64,000 bases of DNA, from contig NC_084663.1 of NCBI RefSeq assembly GCF_028389875.1, positions 213,373,876-213,437,875 on the forward strand, written 5' to 3'. The position numbers were made by a program, and so were the translations under genes. The stretch's first letter is position 1, and every line of letters begins with the position of its first letter. The notes beneath the pieces were generated by a model. That model was not told the DNA's origin and searched no databases. It saw nothing but the letters and a program-made list of their open reading frames with translations. Of the stretch, positions 48,301-60,448 are shown piece by piece. This stretch comes from Rhea pennata. Lineage: Eukaryota; Chordata; Aves; Rheiformes; Rheidae.

Positions 48301-51300
48301 ACACATTCCTGTTGAAAGAACCAGTGTTTCATGTTATGGAGACTAAAATCCTGTAGGGTCTGTGTTACAGATAAGAGTAGACTTATTTCCTGAGGTTTCA
48401 GCTCACTCCGCCCATGAAGGTTTAGGAGTGTGGGCATTATTTCTAACATTTGCTTGTGCTCTGCTTGGGCAAAACTTGAAAAAAGCAGGTGAGAGGAAGT
48501 AACTTACCTGTTAGTTAGGTGTACTTCCGTTCTGCCTCCATTTTTCTCATCTGTCAGTTGTTTCTGGAATGATTTGGATGTTTTCATCTTCTACTTCAGA
48601 ACAAATCTCCTCCCCTACCAGGACAGAGGATTATCCTAGGGAATAATCCATGGTCCTTCACTGCCAAAATTTCCACATTACCACCATAAAGCAATGTAAT
48701 GCAGACGTTGGTGGCCAGCATCACACTGCAATGATCTACCTTAGGTCCAAGACTTTCTTGGTCTTCCAAAGCCATTTTTCACAATGTTTACTGGTCCAGG
48801 CTTGTCTTCAGTTCTTTCTAGCCAGTTCTTATTCATAGCTTGTTCAGGTTTCTTCATAAACTCCTGTTCTGCAGGCAGCTATACTTCTCCCAGCACGGGT
48901 TTACCCTCTCTGCTACCAGCATCTCTCTACCCAAATCCAGATTCCAGTATACCTTTTCCTTTTGATATTGATTCTTAGTTCTCTGTCACATGATTTCAGG
49001 CCTTTAATTCCATGTCTTGATGGAATAGAAATAAATATGTATTTTAGAAATAAAAATTTGGTGCAAATTAGATCTGGAATTTTAACACCTTCAATGTCCC
49101 ATGAAAATCGGTTTTTGGATTTGAGATCTGAGTCCTGACCTGATCTGAGATCTGAATACTCAGATTCATCCCCTTTCACTTCATCATCTTAAAAGTTGGG
49201 CAGATAATTAGAGGTTGTTTGTCTATAGAGAGACAGAGGCACTTGCAGAGAAGTCACTCCAACTGTATTTTACATCTGGTTTTGGGCAGGAAGAGTGCTC
49301 TTTGGAGATTCTTTCCTCTCTCCACTGCCAATAGTAGGAGTAGAAGAGTAAATTAAAACTGGTACATTACTTTCGAGTAGCTGAAATAAAAAGTGTTAAA
49401 TCCAGCCATTAGTTCTTCATCAATTAGTGCTGGATTAAGTCACCTGTGCATGTCTTTTTTACTTAATTTATCAAGATATGTGGTCTTCCCCTCTTATTAG
49501 GAACAGCTCAGAGAAACACTTGCCAGGCAAGGTCCAGACATTCTTGATTTACCCCAGAAGATTTACTGGGGACACAAGTGGCCATGAGAACCTTCCCAAT
49601 CTATGTATCTACAGGACTGTACAGAATGAAAAACAATTGTCAGATCAAGCCCTTCCAGAAAGAATTTCTCCTTCCTGTCTACACTCAGTCTCTGGAAGTG
49701 CGTGTTTCTCTTCACTGGCTATAAAGGGAGCTCAGACACAAACATCTACATTGCATAAATCTATATTTAATGTGGCAAATCCCACCAATGTGGTTCAAAT
49801 GGAAAACATATCTTGTGCAATTTAGTCTCAAGTATTTGCAAAAGTTTCAGTTTCAATAGCACGGTTGGGTATCTCCTACTTACTGGCAAAACAAAAAGAT
49901 CTCTAAAACCATTGCAATGCATACAATGTTTATCAGAAATAAAGCATCTCTGATATCTGCTATTGAGTGATAATGTGCAAGGTTGGAGAGCATCCTCACA
50001 GCTTATAATTCAGTATAGTTCTGATTGTCTAAAGAGCAGATGTTTCAGCAAGAAGATGAGGAGCACTGAGTGGGCGGCAGATTTGAGGATAGGGTGATAA
50101 TGTAGAGCTAAAAACTGCACATTCTCCAGAATTTTATGTGACTATAAATCATGGTGGGCACCCTCAGAAAGCATCAGAGGCAAATTCCACTTACATTCTC
50201 CCTCAAAATGAAAATGGACAACACTGAGAATAGTTATGGTCTGGGCTTGAGCAAATAAGAATTAGTCAAGTAGTGGGATGAAAATAAATACATTTACATT
50301 TCAAGGTAGCACAAATTAAAAAATGAATTGAAGATCACTTTCTGCCGTATTGCTTCAATGAGTTTGAAAGGATAAGTGAGTACAGCACATTATCGTTAAT
50401 GCACTTCATAGAATCAGTCTTTGGAGAAGCTAAAGATTTCTTCCTATGCATAGGGAAAAGAGGTAAACATCTGACTACTCATCCATCAAAAACTCAAGTC
50501 AAAGGTTAATAAATAGATCCTCTTCTCTGCCCTTCCTCCATAGTTCTATGCTAAGTGGACCTCTCCAACAGGAGGAGAGATGGAATAGGTCAGTCTCTTC
50601 AGCAAACAGGTAACTATTCCCCTGGTTTTCAGGTGTACGGGTCTTCTTGTGTTCCTTACGAATCTCAGCAATTTCCAGGAATAGCACTCTGTATGTCAAC
50701 ATAATTCCTTGGAGATAGGACCACCTATTCAACCTTTTTTGTGTTCAGTGCCTGCTTGACTATTTTTTTCCCCCCTAAAAAGCTTGAAGCCAAACCCCAG
50801 TGGTAAAATGCTGGCATCAACAAGGGTGAGGGTTTGGATTTCAATGTGGTAAAAGTTTTCCCCTACGTCTGACCTCTGGACACTTTACCCTCACCCTAGA
50901 CATTTTAGATGAGGATTTCAAGGTGATGGCTCGAACTTCACTTAGGACTAGCTGGCTCAAGTTCTCCACAAGCATCCTTCGGCAGTGCTCATCTCCCACA
51001 GGAACAATAATATTGCTGGCCAACAGAAAAATGATGTGGCAAGATGAACCTTTCATAGACACTGGATTTAGAGACCATAGATACTTTTCCTTTAGAGATA
51101 TGAATGCTATAAACAGGATCAAAGCTTCCTTCTTGCAAACATTTACACACAGGCTAAGTTTCATTCATCTGACTGGATGAACTGACATCAGACCCTTGTG
51201 TACATAAAGTTAAATATGTGTGTAAATACTATCAGCATGGGGGGTCTGAGAGTAAAAGAAAGCCCTGAGGCTAACCATTCAATATACTCAAGTGGGAGGT

Positions 51301-51751
51301 TAAGTAGTTACAACCCAGCTCTGGTACTTGGCTTGCGTATATTCTTAATGTGTTCAAACGTACGAGTACAAATTTAGCTTTGACATGAGTAGCAGAGGAG
51401 AGAGACTTAAGCAAAAGTTTTTCACTGCACAACCAGGGCAGACTGAAAGCAGGAACATGCACAATGACGGCAGCTCCGCACAGAGCAGGATTTTGGTAAA
51501 GGTCAGCAGAGATGAGCTGCCAAACCTCTGAGCCACCCTGCTTCAGATCAGCTTCCTGAAGGTTATTCCTGCAAGGGAGAGGAGAGGTAGGACAAGGGAT
51601 CACAAGCATGCTATTTTTTTTTCTTTTTAAATCATGTTTTTTGACTCTTTGCTGTCCCAGAACTGAGAAATTGCATGAAAAATGTTAAATTCGAATGCAA
51701 GGTATGCCACAAAAATACGTCAATGTGTTTGGTTCTATTTCATCTTTGTGG

Positions 51752-51774
51752 ATAAAGCCACAAAGTGGCTTTAT
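51752..51774. repeat. Perfect 10-bp inverted repeat with 3-base loop
   Basis: ATAAAGCCAC and GTGGCTTTAT flank AAA. No gene or known element lies next to it. Confidence 0.9.
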
Positions 51775-52285
51775 AACATAACATGAAGTTAGCTTCAGAC
51801 ATGATAGCAAGCCACGTGGATTTTTAGAAGATAGCTTATCACACAGAGGAAGCGGATTCTGCCACTAATCGGTTTGTTGATGAGAGATGCACGCAGTGAC
51901 ACAGAAGCTTCCTCCGACTTCCTACGAGAGGGCGGGAAGGACGTAAAACCCATAAACAAGTCTGCCTGCGCTCCAAGTCTGACAGCATGCTGAATAAACC
52001 TGAGTCATATGCACTGGAATAGCTCGTTCCCTGGAAACAGAAAGTGCCCTGGGAGAATGGGAAAGAAATGCCTTTACCGTTCTTGGTGTCATCAGGAAAT
52101 GTTGCCCACCAGGCAGTGTCAGAATGAATTTTGGAATCTTTTGGTAAGAGAGCATTGCAATGGAAAAGAGATTACAAAAGAGAATATTGCTCCAGAACAC
52201 TTAAAACAGGACTTGGGAAGGACTTCCCATGGCCTGAGCAGCACCAGAGGTTTATTTCAAATGAGGGTACAGTGCTCTAAGGTTT

Positions 52286-52388
52286 GACATGGTCTATCGG
52301 TCTAGATTTCTACCCACCCTTGCAGGATCAATCCTGATATGGTCTATTGGTCTAGATTTCTACTCACACTTGCCAGGATCAGTCTTCT
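52286..52388 (+). repeat. Two-copy 50-bp tandem duplication
   Basis: The core GGTCTATCGGTCTAGATTTC (first copy) recurs as GGTCTATTGGTCTAGATTTC exactly 50 bases later. Homology extends through the GCAGGATCAATCCT / CCAGGATCAGTCTT ends. The copies differ at several bases, so the duplication is not very recent. Confidence 0.9.
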
Positions 52389-53586
52389 AATGTGGGGAGT
52401 TCTTCCCTCTTTATGAGTCTCAAAGATGCAAAATCATGAATGACTCAAAACCTTGCCAAACAGAGCTGATCGCCCCTAACTTGAGGTGGCTCCAGCAGAA
52501 CTGGGACTGACATCTTGCAAGTTTCAGCCCCAAAACAACGTCTGGACAAATTGCCAAACATGAGTGGGAACTTACACATTTTAATTAAACTTTCTTAGCA
52601 AAACCTCTGCTTAGAGTACTTGAACAATTCTGGTAAGTAGGATTAAAGTATCCGTTAGGAATGAGTTAACTGAAGTGTAAAATATCTAGTAAGAGGTCAT
52701 TAGTTTGTGATTAAATTGAAGGGAACAGGATATCCTCTTTCTTGTGCAGTTTCATAATGATAAAACACACAAGATCTTGGTTTTTATCCTGGTTTCTGCT
52801 CCTTGCACTGAACAATTCATTCTACACTGTCTACATTCTCAGACTCTATATTCCTTACATGATAGTGAATAGAGTGAGAGAATTTCAGAAAAAAAAATGT
52901 ATTATGTGTATGAATAGCACCTTTCTTGCTTTTGTTCTAAGAGACAAATAACGAAAAACTGCTCTTACAGTCTGAAAAACTACAGAGTAGATTTTGCCTG
53001 TTCTGGGCCCCAGGAACGATCAAAGCTTTGAAGGTTGGATTGTTCAACAAGATGTTCTGGATTAAAGCTGATGCCTTTGATTGCAAATGGGGGCAGTGAA
53101 GTCCACTGCCTGTATATTTTTTACTGTGGGCTACCAAAATAAACTCAAATCTAGAATAAGAACCAGAACTTACCTCAAATTCAGGCTTGTTATTGTTTAC
53201 ACTCTGGTTCAGATAAACTGCAAAGCCTCCGTAACAGAAAGAAGGGTCTTGTTGACAGAAATAGTCCAGCAGCTGGAATTTACAGGCTAGGATGAGAGAA
53301 TGGGAATTGCATTCCTTCCTGTGTGACTTTGGCTAGTCATTTGAGGTCAGACCTGAAAAGGTACTTGAAAACCTAAGCTTGACCTGTTACTTTCAGAGGA
53401 CTTATGTGCCTAATTGCTTTTGTGCATATGGTCTGTAGTTCCTCTTCTTTTTACATGTAAAATAAATGAATAAAAAAAATTCAAAAAAGATCCTCTCAAT
53501 TCAATGGGCTGTTGTGCAGACAAATACAGTGAAGATAATGCTTTGCTCAATCCTATATTGAAGATTTGATGCACATTCACAAAGAA

Positions 53587-53744
53587 CCATAGAATCAGTA
53601 GGGTTGGAAGGGACCTCTGAAGATCACCTAGTCCAACCTCCCTGCTCAAGCAGAGTCACCTAGAGCATGTTAGACAGGGTTGCATCCAGGTGGACCTTGA
53701 ATATCTCCAGAGAAGGAGACTCCACCACCTCTCTGGGCAACCAG
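53587..53744 (-). repeat. CR1 LINE 3' end, - strand
   Basis: On the + strand the copy starts with CATAGAATCAGTAGGGTTGG, runs through GACCTCTGAAGATCACCTAG, and ends at CTCTCTGGGCAACC. This is the reverse complement of a CR1 tail. It is well preserved, so relatively young, and is 5'-truncated. Confidence 0.95.
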
Positions 53745-54639
53745 AAAAGCTTTATATTTTTTCCCGCTTTTAGTGTTTTCCAAATTGAGTGTAGAGTGAC
53801 TATGATTTGGAAGAAATTGATAACACAGTTGACATTGCATGTTCCATTAAACACTGTGAAGTGATGAGATTTGTAGCTCACAATGAAAGTTGTTGTCCCA
53901 GATGAATATTTTTCCCCCTTAGAAATAATTTTGATTAGTCACATCTTGGATATCAGATAGCGAAAACAGTTATCTTTGGCTGCTTTCAAGTGTTATTATG
54001 AGCTAACTTAATATTTTAAAAGTGACTCAGAAACCCTGGACACTCATCTTTGAACCTTTGACATGGTCAAAGGGTCAATTCCATCCCCTCGGCAAGCATC
54101 ATTGGGTCGTAAGTTGCTTGTTTTCCATGGTATTTATGTTACCCATGAAGAAAAGTCTATGAATGAGTAAAGGAGCAACATAGGTCTTTAAAGTAAGCAA
54201 ATTATCTTTCCATGGAGCCCAAAGCTCCACAGAAAATCACATCAGACACTGAGGTCTGCCTTGCCCCTCCTGCACACAGTAGTCTCCTAGAGATTAATGT
54301 CATAACTGTACTTCTTAAGGATTTGGTGCCATTGGCAAAAGACCATCCACAGCTCCAGGGTTGGGAACAACTAACTCTTCTGGCACGGTGACACTTTCTA
54401 CCAGAAGAGTGACAAAATACAAAGCGTTCTCAGGGGCCAGCATGGGACAGACTCCCACAGGAACAAAGAACCCTCACAAATATTGCAAATCTCTATTCCA
54501 AACACAACATATTTTTGACTTCCCTTCTCTAAAATAAGTACAGAAAAATATGTATACTTAAAAAAAAAACTTTCCAAAACAAGATACTCTGCTGTATCCC
54601 CTTTCCCCCGAGAGAGAATGAGAGAACAAACACATGATA

Positions 54640-55520
54640 CATTAGTCATAGATCATTAGACCAGAGGAGACCACTGTGATCGTCTTGTCTGACTTCTTGC
54701 GTAAGAGGCCTTTAGACTTCTGGCAATTAATTCATGCTTGAAATAGAGAAAAATGTACTGTGGTGATTTAGAGAATTTCTAGCAATGGAAATCCAACCAC
54801 ATTCCCTGTTCCAAGTTTTCCTAATGACTTGTTTCACGCCTCTACTCCAAATCTGAATTTGCCTAGCTCCAGCTTCCAGATCCTGTTCTACTTTTGTTGG
54901 TAAGGTTGAAAATCCTCCTAAATCAACCTCTGAAACAATTGCTGTAAGAATCTGATCAAATCATTTATTTCTTCTTGCTTTCATAGCTACGCAGCCCAAA
55001 CACCTGATCGCTTTTGCTATAAGGCAACCTTTTCTGCAGCTCCATTGTTTGTGGTTCTTTCAGTTCTTTCCAATTTTACTTTTTTTTTTTTTTTTTTTTT
55101 AATGTAGACACCAGAAATGAGTACCTCTTACTAGAGACAGTCACTATCAAACAGAAACAGAACAAACCACCCATTACTTCTCAAGTTTCCTCCCTTATGC
55201 ACTCTGAGACTCTGTCGGATGATTATGTTCAGCTGAATAGTCACCTCCCAAGTCTTTTCCCACCTTACTGCTTCCCATCTTGTGACTCTCAGTTTTGATC
55301 CCGTATGTATGATTTTATGTTTTCCTATGTTGTAAACTGTCTCCTTCATTCTTTGCCATTTTCCCAGTCTTTGTGTCATCTGTAAATGACTAATTATGAC
55401 TTTTAGTGGCACCAAGGCTTTGATAGGATTGCCAAATAGTATGTGGTCGAGAACATATCCCTCCAGAACCAGACGTGAAGGAAATGAGCGTTGAATGAGA
55501 GTAGAGGTGGTAGAATATGG
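54640..55520 (-). repeat. Long ancient CR1-like LINE relic, - strand
   Basis: The + strand reads like the antisense of an old CR1 family common in reptiles. It starts with GACCACTGTGATCGTCTTG near 54670. Near 54850 come segments resembling CTGAATTTGTCTAGCT, near 55000 a stretch ending in TGATCGCTTTTGCTATAAGG, and near 55370 CTTTGTGTCATCTGTAAATG, followed by a degraded ATTGATAAA...TTAAATAG-like segment. Order and spacing agree with a single element carrying several indels and an inserted or expanded T tract at 55080-55100. Family assignment is from memory of related genomes, not from alignment. Confidence 0.65.
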
Positions 55521-58500
55521 AAAGGCTTGTTTCTATTAAGTTTAATTATTTCTGAATATCGTATCTGGAAATTGATGTTAATCTCCAAATGTAGACAGAA
55601 CTTCTTTGTTTAGCTTTGTGTTATTTGGAATATAAATGTTGCCTAGTATCAGTATCTCATTATATCAAGTTTGTAGGGTACCATATTTCAATTTGAGGTA
55701 GATCACCCTTTGAAACATGACAGGTTTGCTTCTCTATACAAAAGTCTGATGACTTGTTCTCTATTTCCTCTTTGCATAAGGGACGATCCTTGTATGAGTT
55801 ATGTGGGGTCTGGTACCCATGGAGCAGGCATTTGGTTTCACCTCTTCTGCTGGCTGCTCAGAGGTGTGGGAGAAGATTCAGTGTAACCCTTTTAGTCCCT
55901 GCTTTCAGTTCTGCATCTGTCCACAGAGAAGCTTTTGAGCTCATCTGAAGCTTGGCTTGGACCTGAGGCTGCCTAAACCGGTCTTGTCTTCTGGAAAGTG
56001 AAAGAGGATATTCACCACAGTCTGTGTTCCCTAGGTGCAGACGTAGGTATTGCAGGAGCACCACTACAATCCCACTGCCACAGGCTCCTGAGCAAAGCTG
56101 TCAGGCCACAGATTCCCTCCAGCCTTGCTGCTAAACCTCTGCTCTTGATCCATGTCACCCCATTTGGGGACACGACTATAGCACCCTATCAGCAGGGAGA
56201 GCAGGCAGCCTCTTTGGTAAAAATACCTTCTTCCTGAGGTTGTGGCCACTTAGTGGTGGCAGAAGCCAGATTGGCTCTAGGTCACTGAAGCATTTAAGTC
56301 ATTGACAAAGGGTCAGTGCTCTGAAGGCCCTAGGCCTCTCTCGCAGCCCTTTCTACCATCATCCACACTAGCAGTTGTTAGATCCACCTACACCCGAACA
56401 GTGACTTCTCCTTCTGCTGCAGGATCTGACTCAACTATTCCAGACACCCAACTTTATCATCCTACAGACTTCTTTAATGAGAAGCTACAGATGGGTTTAT
56501 CAAGTTTAGTTGGCACAAGCAGGAGATTAACACTTAGAGCACCAATTAGAAGCAAGCAAAAAAAAAAAGGAGTAACTCAAATACAAGAGCTTGATATTCC
56601 TCACAAGCTCATTTCCAGCAAATGTGTTCCAGTTGACAGATCTTTATCCCAAGTTATTACAGGCAACATCATTTTTCTTTGATCTCCAGCCACTACAGAT
56701 AATGGTATGAGTTGGCTTGCCACAAAGCCCTCTGCACGCACATAGCTTTGACCTCAAAACCAACACACTGGTTTGGCCAGTGAGGAAAAGCTCAGCCCCA
56801 CAGAGTAGACAATCACATGGGAATGTCCCAAAACAAAGGTTTATGTAATGTGAATCTTGATCTGAAGCAGAAACAAAACAGATTAGAGCCCTAACTACCA
56901 ACCTGCCTGAAATACACCAAAAACTAAAGCCTAATTTGAGAACAGTATCACAGTTACCAAAAAAGGGCAATTTTGTTTTAATCGACTGCACGTGCAAACA
57001 GTGTTATATTTCTCTTTGCATTCCTCAGTGGCTATAAATTAGTTTACTGAGGAGCTGGTATACATATGCACATGTATAAATAATCCAGGCAGATAGCAGA
57101 GAGCTGATAAAAATTTAAAGGCAATTCTCAATTGAAACCAATTGCAGGGAGCTTGAAGAGTGACCCTGTGGGGTTAATATGTGAATTGCTTCTGTAAACC
57201 AAGGTGGCGGCAGTGTTTTTACATTTGGAAACCAGATGGTTATAGAATTTGATCTAGAATATTTAATTTTTCTTAGCTTTAATTTCTGATTTTCCTCATT
57301 ACACAGGGAGACATCTCAGAAACATGTAAGCCAAATTTTACTTTCGTTTATACCAGTTCAACCCCAAAGAGGTCAGCAGGACCCTTCAGGAGCTCCTCCA
57401 TGAGGCTTGTCAGTAATTGGGGGTATTGAGCATAACTGACCCATACAGCCTCACACCTGACTCATTTGCCTCTTCAGTTCCTTGAAAACCCAGACACCGT
57501 GTCTAATGCCAAGAGGAAGTCTGTTACATAGCACTCTCCCTCTGAACCTCTTGTCTGAGCCCTTTTCTATCAGAGCTTGCTCTTCTCTGTTCCTTATAGG
57601 ATGGTGTATTCTTGCAAAAGTTATACTTGGAAAACACCTACTGTTAAGCCATCAGTTTCATGGACTTCACTGGAGATGCCAGGAATCAATGTTTCTACAG
57701 GATTTCACCTTTAAATCATCACCCTGTTTATTTTGTATGTGTTTTATTAGCTATGTCAAGCAGCTATTTGAAGGACCTGGACTGCCGCTGCTTTGCTTGA
57801 AAGAGCACTCCTCTGCTAACGCGTCCAAGAGGGCTAGTTTAATGGTCTGCAGAAAAGGTCAGGTGCCTGGTTACAGTTGGGGTTGGTGTGATTCCTGTTC
57901 TCCAAATACATCTCACATGGAGACAGGCTCCTGTCAATCACACTTGGAAAACTTGGAGTTTCATTCACAGATTATAAAACCAGGGTGGGTCAGTTTGATC
58001 TTTCAGCCTGATCCTCTGTAAAATGCAGGGAGCCTTCTCAGGGGTCAGCTCTCAGGGAGCATCTCTGGGCAAGATCTTATTTTCGCCAAAGTGTAATTGT
58101 AAGCAAAACATCCAGTTTTGACTTAAACGTGACCTTGAGGGGACATGCTGCAATAAGTAGGTTTTTCCTGATTCATTGTGTATGCTGTTAATAATGTGTA
58201 TGTTAATTAGTGATATCACTGATAAAAAATGAGTTAACAAGGATTGTTTAGATTTAATATTACAGCCTAGTTTTGTTCCTCCTGGGGAAAAACATGTCAC
58301 TAGCTCATGCTCTTGGCCAAAATGTTTATTGTGTTTGAAACACTAAAGAACTGAAGAATTTCAGGGGCAAGGACACACTGCTCCATCTCATCCTTGAGTT
58401 TGTGGCGACCTCCAGAATCAGGCCTGAGGTTCAGAACGAGTTCACAGTTCTTCTTCCCAGCTACAGGAAAGTTTGAGATGGAGACGAAGTTTGGAGATGA

Positions 58501-58927
58501 ACAAAATCATTTTGTTTGGTGCTTAGAATTATTGATAATGTTATTTTTGCCATTTCACAGTGCTTGCATAATAAACACTCCGTGGCTTGCCAGCAAGGTC
58601 TGAGCTCAGGACTCAAAGCCTGGTTTCCAGTATTGGGTGTAAAGAACACGCCACCAATAAGCACATTTAGCCTTGAAAAGCCAATCAATAAGGGATGTAA
58701 CACATCCTCTTACATTTGCTGTTTATCTTGCCTCCTCTCACTTCATAATATACTTACTTATTTGTCTCATCTGTCTGTTATATCATCTTGAAGTTTGTTG
58801 AGAAAAAGATTGCCACTGCTTAGATGTTTCTACGTTGCCTGATACAACAGGACACAATCTGACTGTGCCTCTATGCAATATGGTGATCAATCCTATTACA
58901 ACTCTACCAACGGGTTGCGCGTGCATG

Positions 58928-58948
58928 CACACACACACACACACACAC
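58928..58948 (+). repeat. (CA)n microsatellite
   Basis: About ten CA units. Confidence 0.95.
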
Positions 58949-60273
58949 TGCACACATCTGAGGAGACATGATGATCTTTTTTCCTGTCAGTCATCTGAAG
59001 TTCAGCAAAAAAGTCAGGAACAATATATCTGTGGGGAAAATGCCAAGTAAGGAGGCTGTACGTGAAGAGTTTATATTAAAATCTACAAATATTGTTTTAA
59101 AAAATCATAATTCATGGAGGTTTTATCTTTGCTTGGATTTGCAGAGCCAGTGGTATTTCCCCTTCACATTCTATACTCTTTTGAGGTTATTGGGATTTTC
59201 TGCCAAACTTGAGACTATCTCAGTTTCACTTCCCAAAGACCAAATATTTTATGTGAATGGCGGTTACCCAATAATATTACTCTAAAAACTCCTTTGAATA
59301 AAAAAGAAATGAGTTGTTTCCTTGCCAAACACGTTTCCAGTCTTATCTACTTGAGTTCAATTAGCTTGGAAACAATTTACCTGTACAATCTCTGCCAGGG
59401 AACCTCCCAGCAGGCATTTTGAAGGCCAAGTTCCCAGTAGAGGATTGTTTCTTTAAGAAAAAAGGAGAACTGTCATGTTTACTGCTAGTATCACATCCTA
59501 CTCTTTTGATTTTGATTTGTTACTTAAATTTCTCAATTCATTGGGAATTTTCTTTTAACATGCTGGAAGGTCATTACCCTACTAGGTCTCAAGAAATGTA
59601 AAAAAGAAGTTTCAAAAGTTTAAAGGCTGGATCTACAGAAAGGCTAGAGCACTTTGTTGTTAGTGTCAGGCCTAAAACTTCCAATTAGCTGCTCACTAAC
59701 CCTAAAGATCCCTAAAATCCCATTTGCACCTGTGTTAACAGCAGTAACACTCCATAGCTGCCTACAACCATCAGTTGATGGTTATAGAGAATAGTTGAGG
59801 TCCTGACATCACCTTTTAGTACCTAGCTTACCCCTAAAATCCAATGATACTCATAAATCAGATGTTCCTCTATCTCCTTTTCAGGTTCTAGTCCGGTAAA
59901 TATGCTCATACTTTACCCTGTCCCACAGAGCAGCAGTGGGGAGACATGGTGCTGGGATGTCCCTCAAGGTACTGTAAAGGCACTCTTATTTCGGGGTAGG
60001 AACTGTGTTCCCCAGTCACCTGAGGGAGAGGAGGTGCCTGAATCCAGCCTTTCATGTCTCCAGGAATGTCCTGTCTTCCCATTACATCTTCTATTAGCTC
60101 TCTCAAGTAACTCTCTGCTCAGCAGCGTAACCTTTATCCTTGGAGCACCACGCCATGCGGTAAAACCCCAATCCAACGTTAGCTGCTCAGGAGAGGTTGG
60201 GCACCTCAGAAACTCCTACACTGAGTAATCCTTCCTGTAAATCTGTTCCTGGCAAAAACTGTTTACCAATTCG

Positions 60274-60448
60274 CACTGGAACAGGTTGCCCAGAGAGGTT
60301 GTGGAGTCTCCTTCTGCGGAGATCTTCAAGGACTGCCTCGACACAACCCTGTCTAACATGCTGTAGGTGACCCTGCTGAGCAGGGAGGTTGGACTAGACG
60401 ATCTCCAGAGGTCCCTTCCAACCTTACTGATTCTATGATTCTATGAAT
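60274..60448 (+). repeat. CR1 LINE 3' end, + strand, with intact terminal repeats
   Basis: CACTGGAACAGGTTGCCCAG begins the recognisable copy. It runs through GGAGGTTGGACTAGACGATC and ends in the characteristic TGATTCTATGATTCTATGAA. Terminal repeats and internal sequence are well preserved. It belongs to the same subfamily as the copy at 53.6 kb (shared CTGTCTAACATGCT-type segment). Confidence 0.95.

Larger units (their letters stand above)
33179..53586. other. Intergenic stretch, LRRC32 3' flank
   Basis: No supported gene. AT-rich segments near 33.59-33.72 and 44.53-44.64 kb look like conserved non-coding elements. An unexplained minus-strand frame lies at 41.85-42.36 kb, a possible old repeat near 38.45 kb and a 50-bp duplication near 52.3 kb. 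In mammals this side leads to EMSY and contains a regulatory-T-cell enhancer. No EMSY exon (for example its ENT domain) is recognised. Confidence 0.65.

Noticed and set aside
57482..58021. 179-codon open frame on the + strand
   Set aside because: No domain, signal peptide, repeats or splice-linked partner. The composition looks random, and such a length is possible by chance in a 64-kb window.
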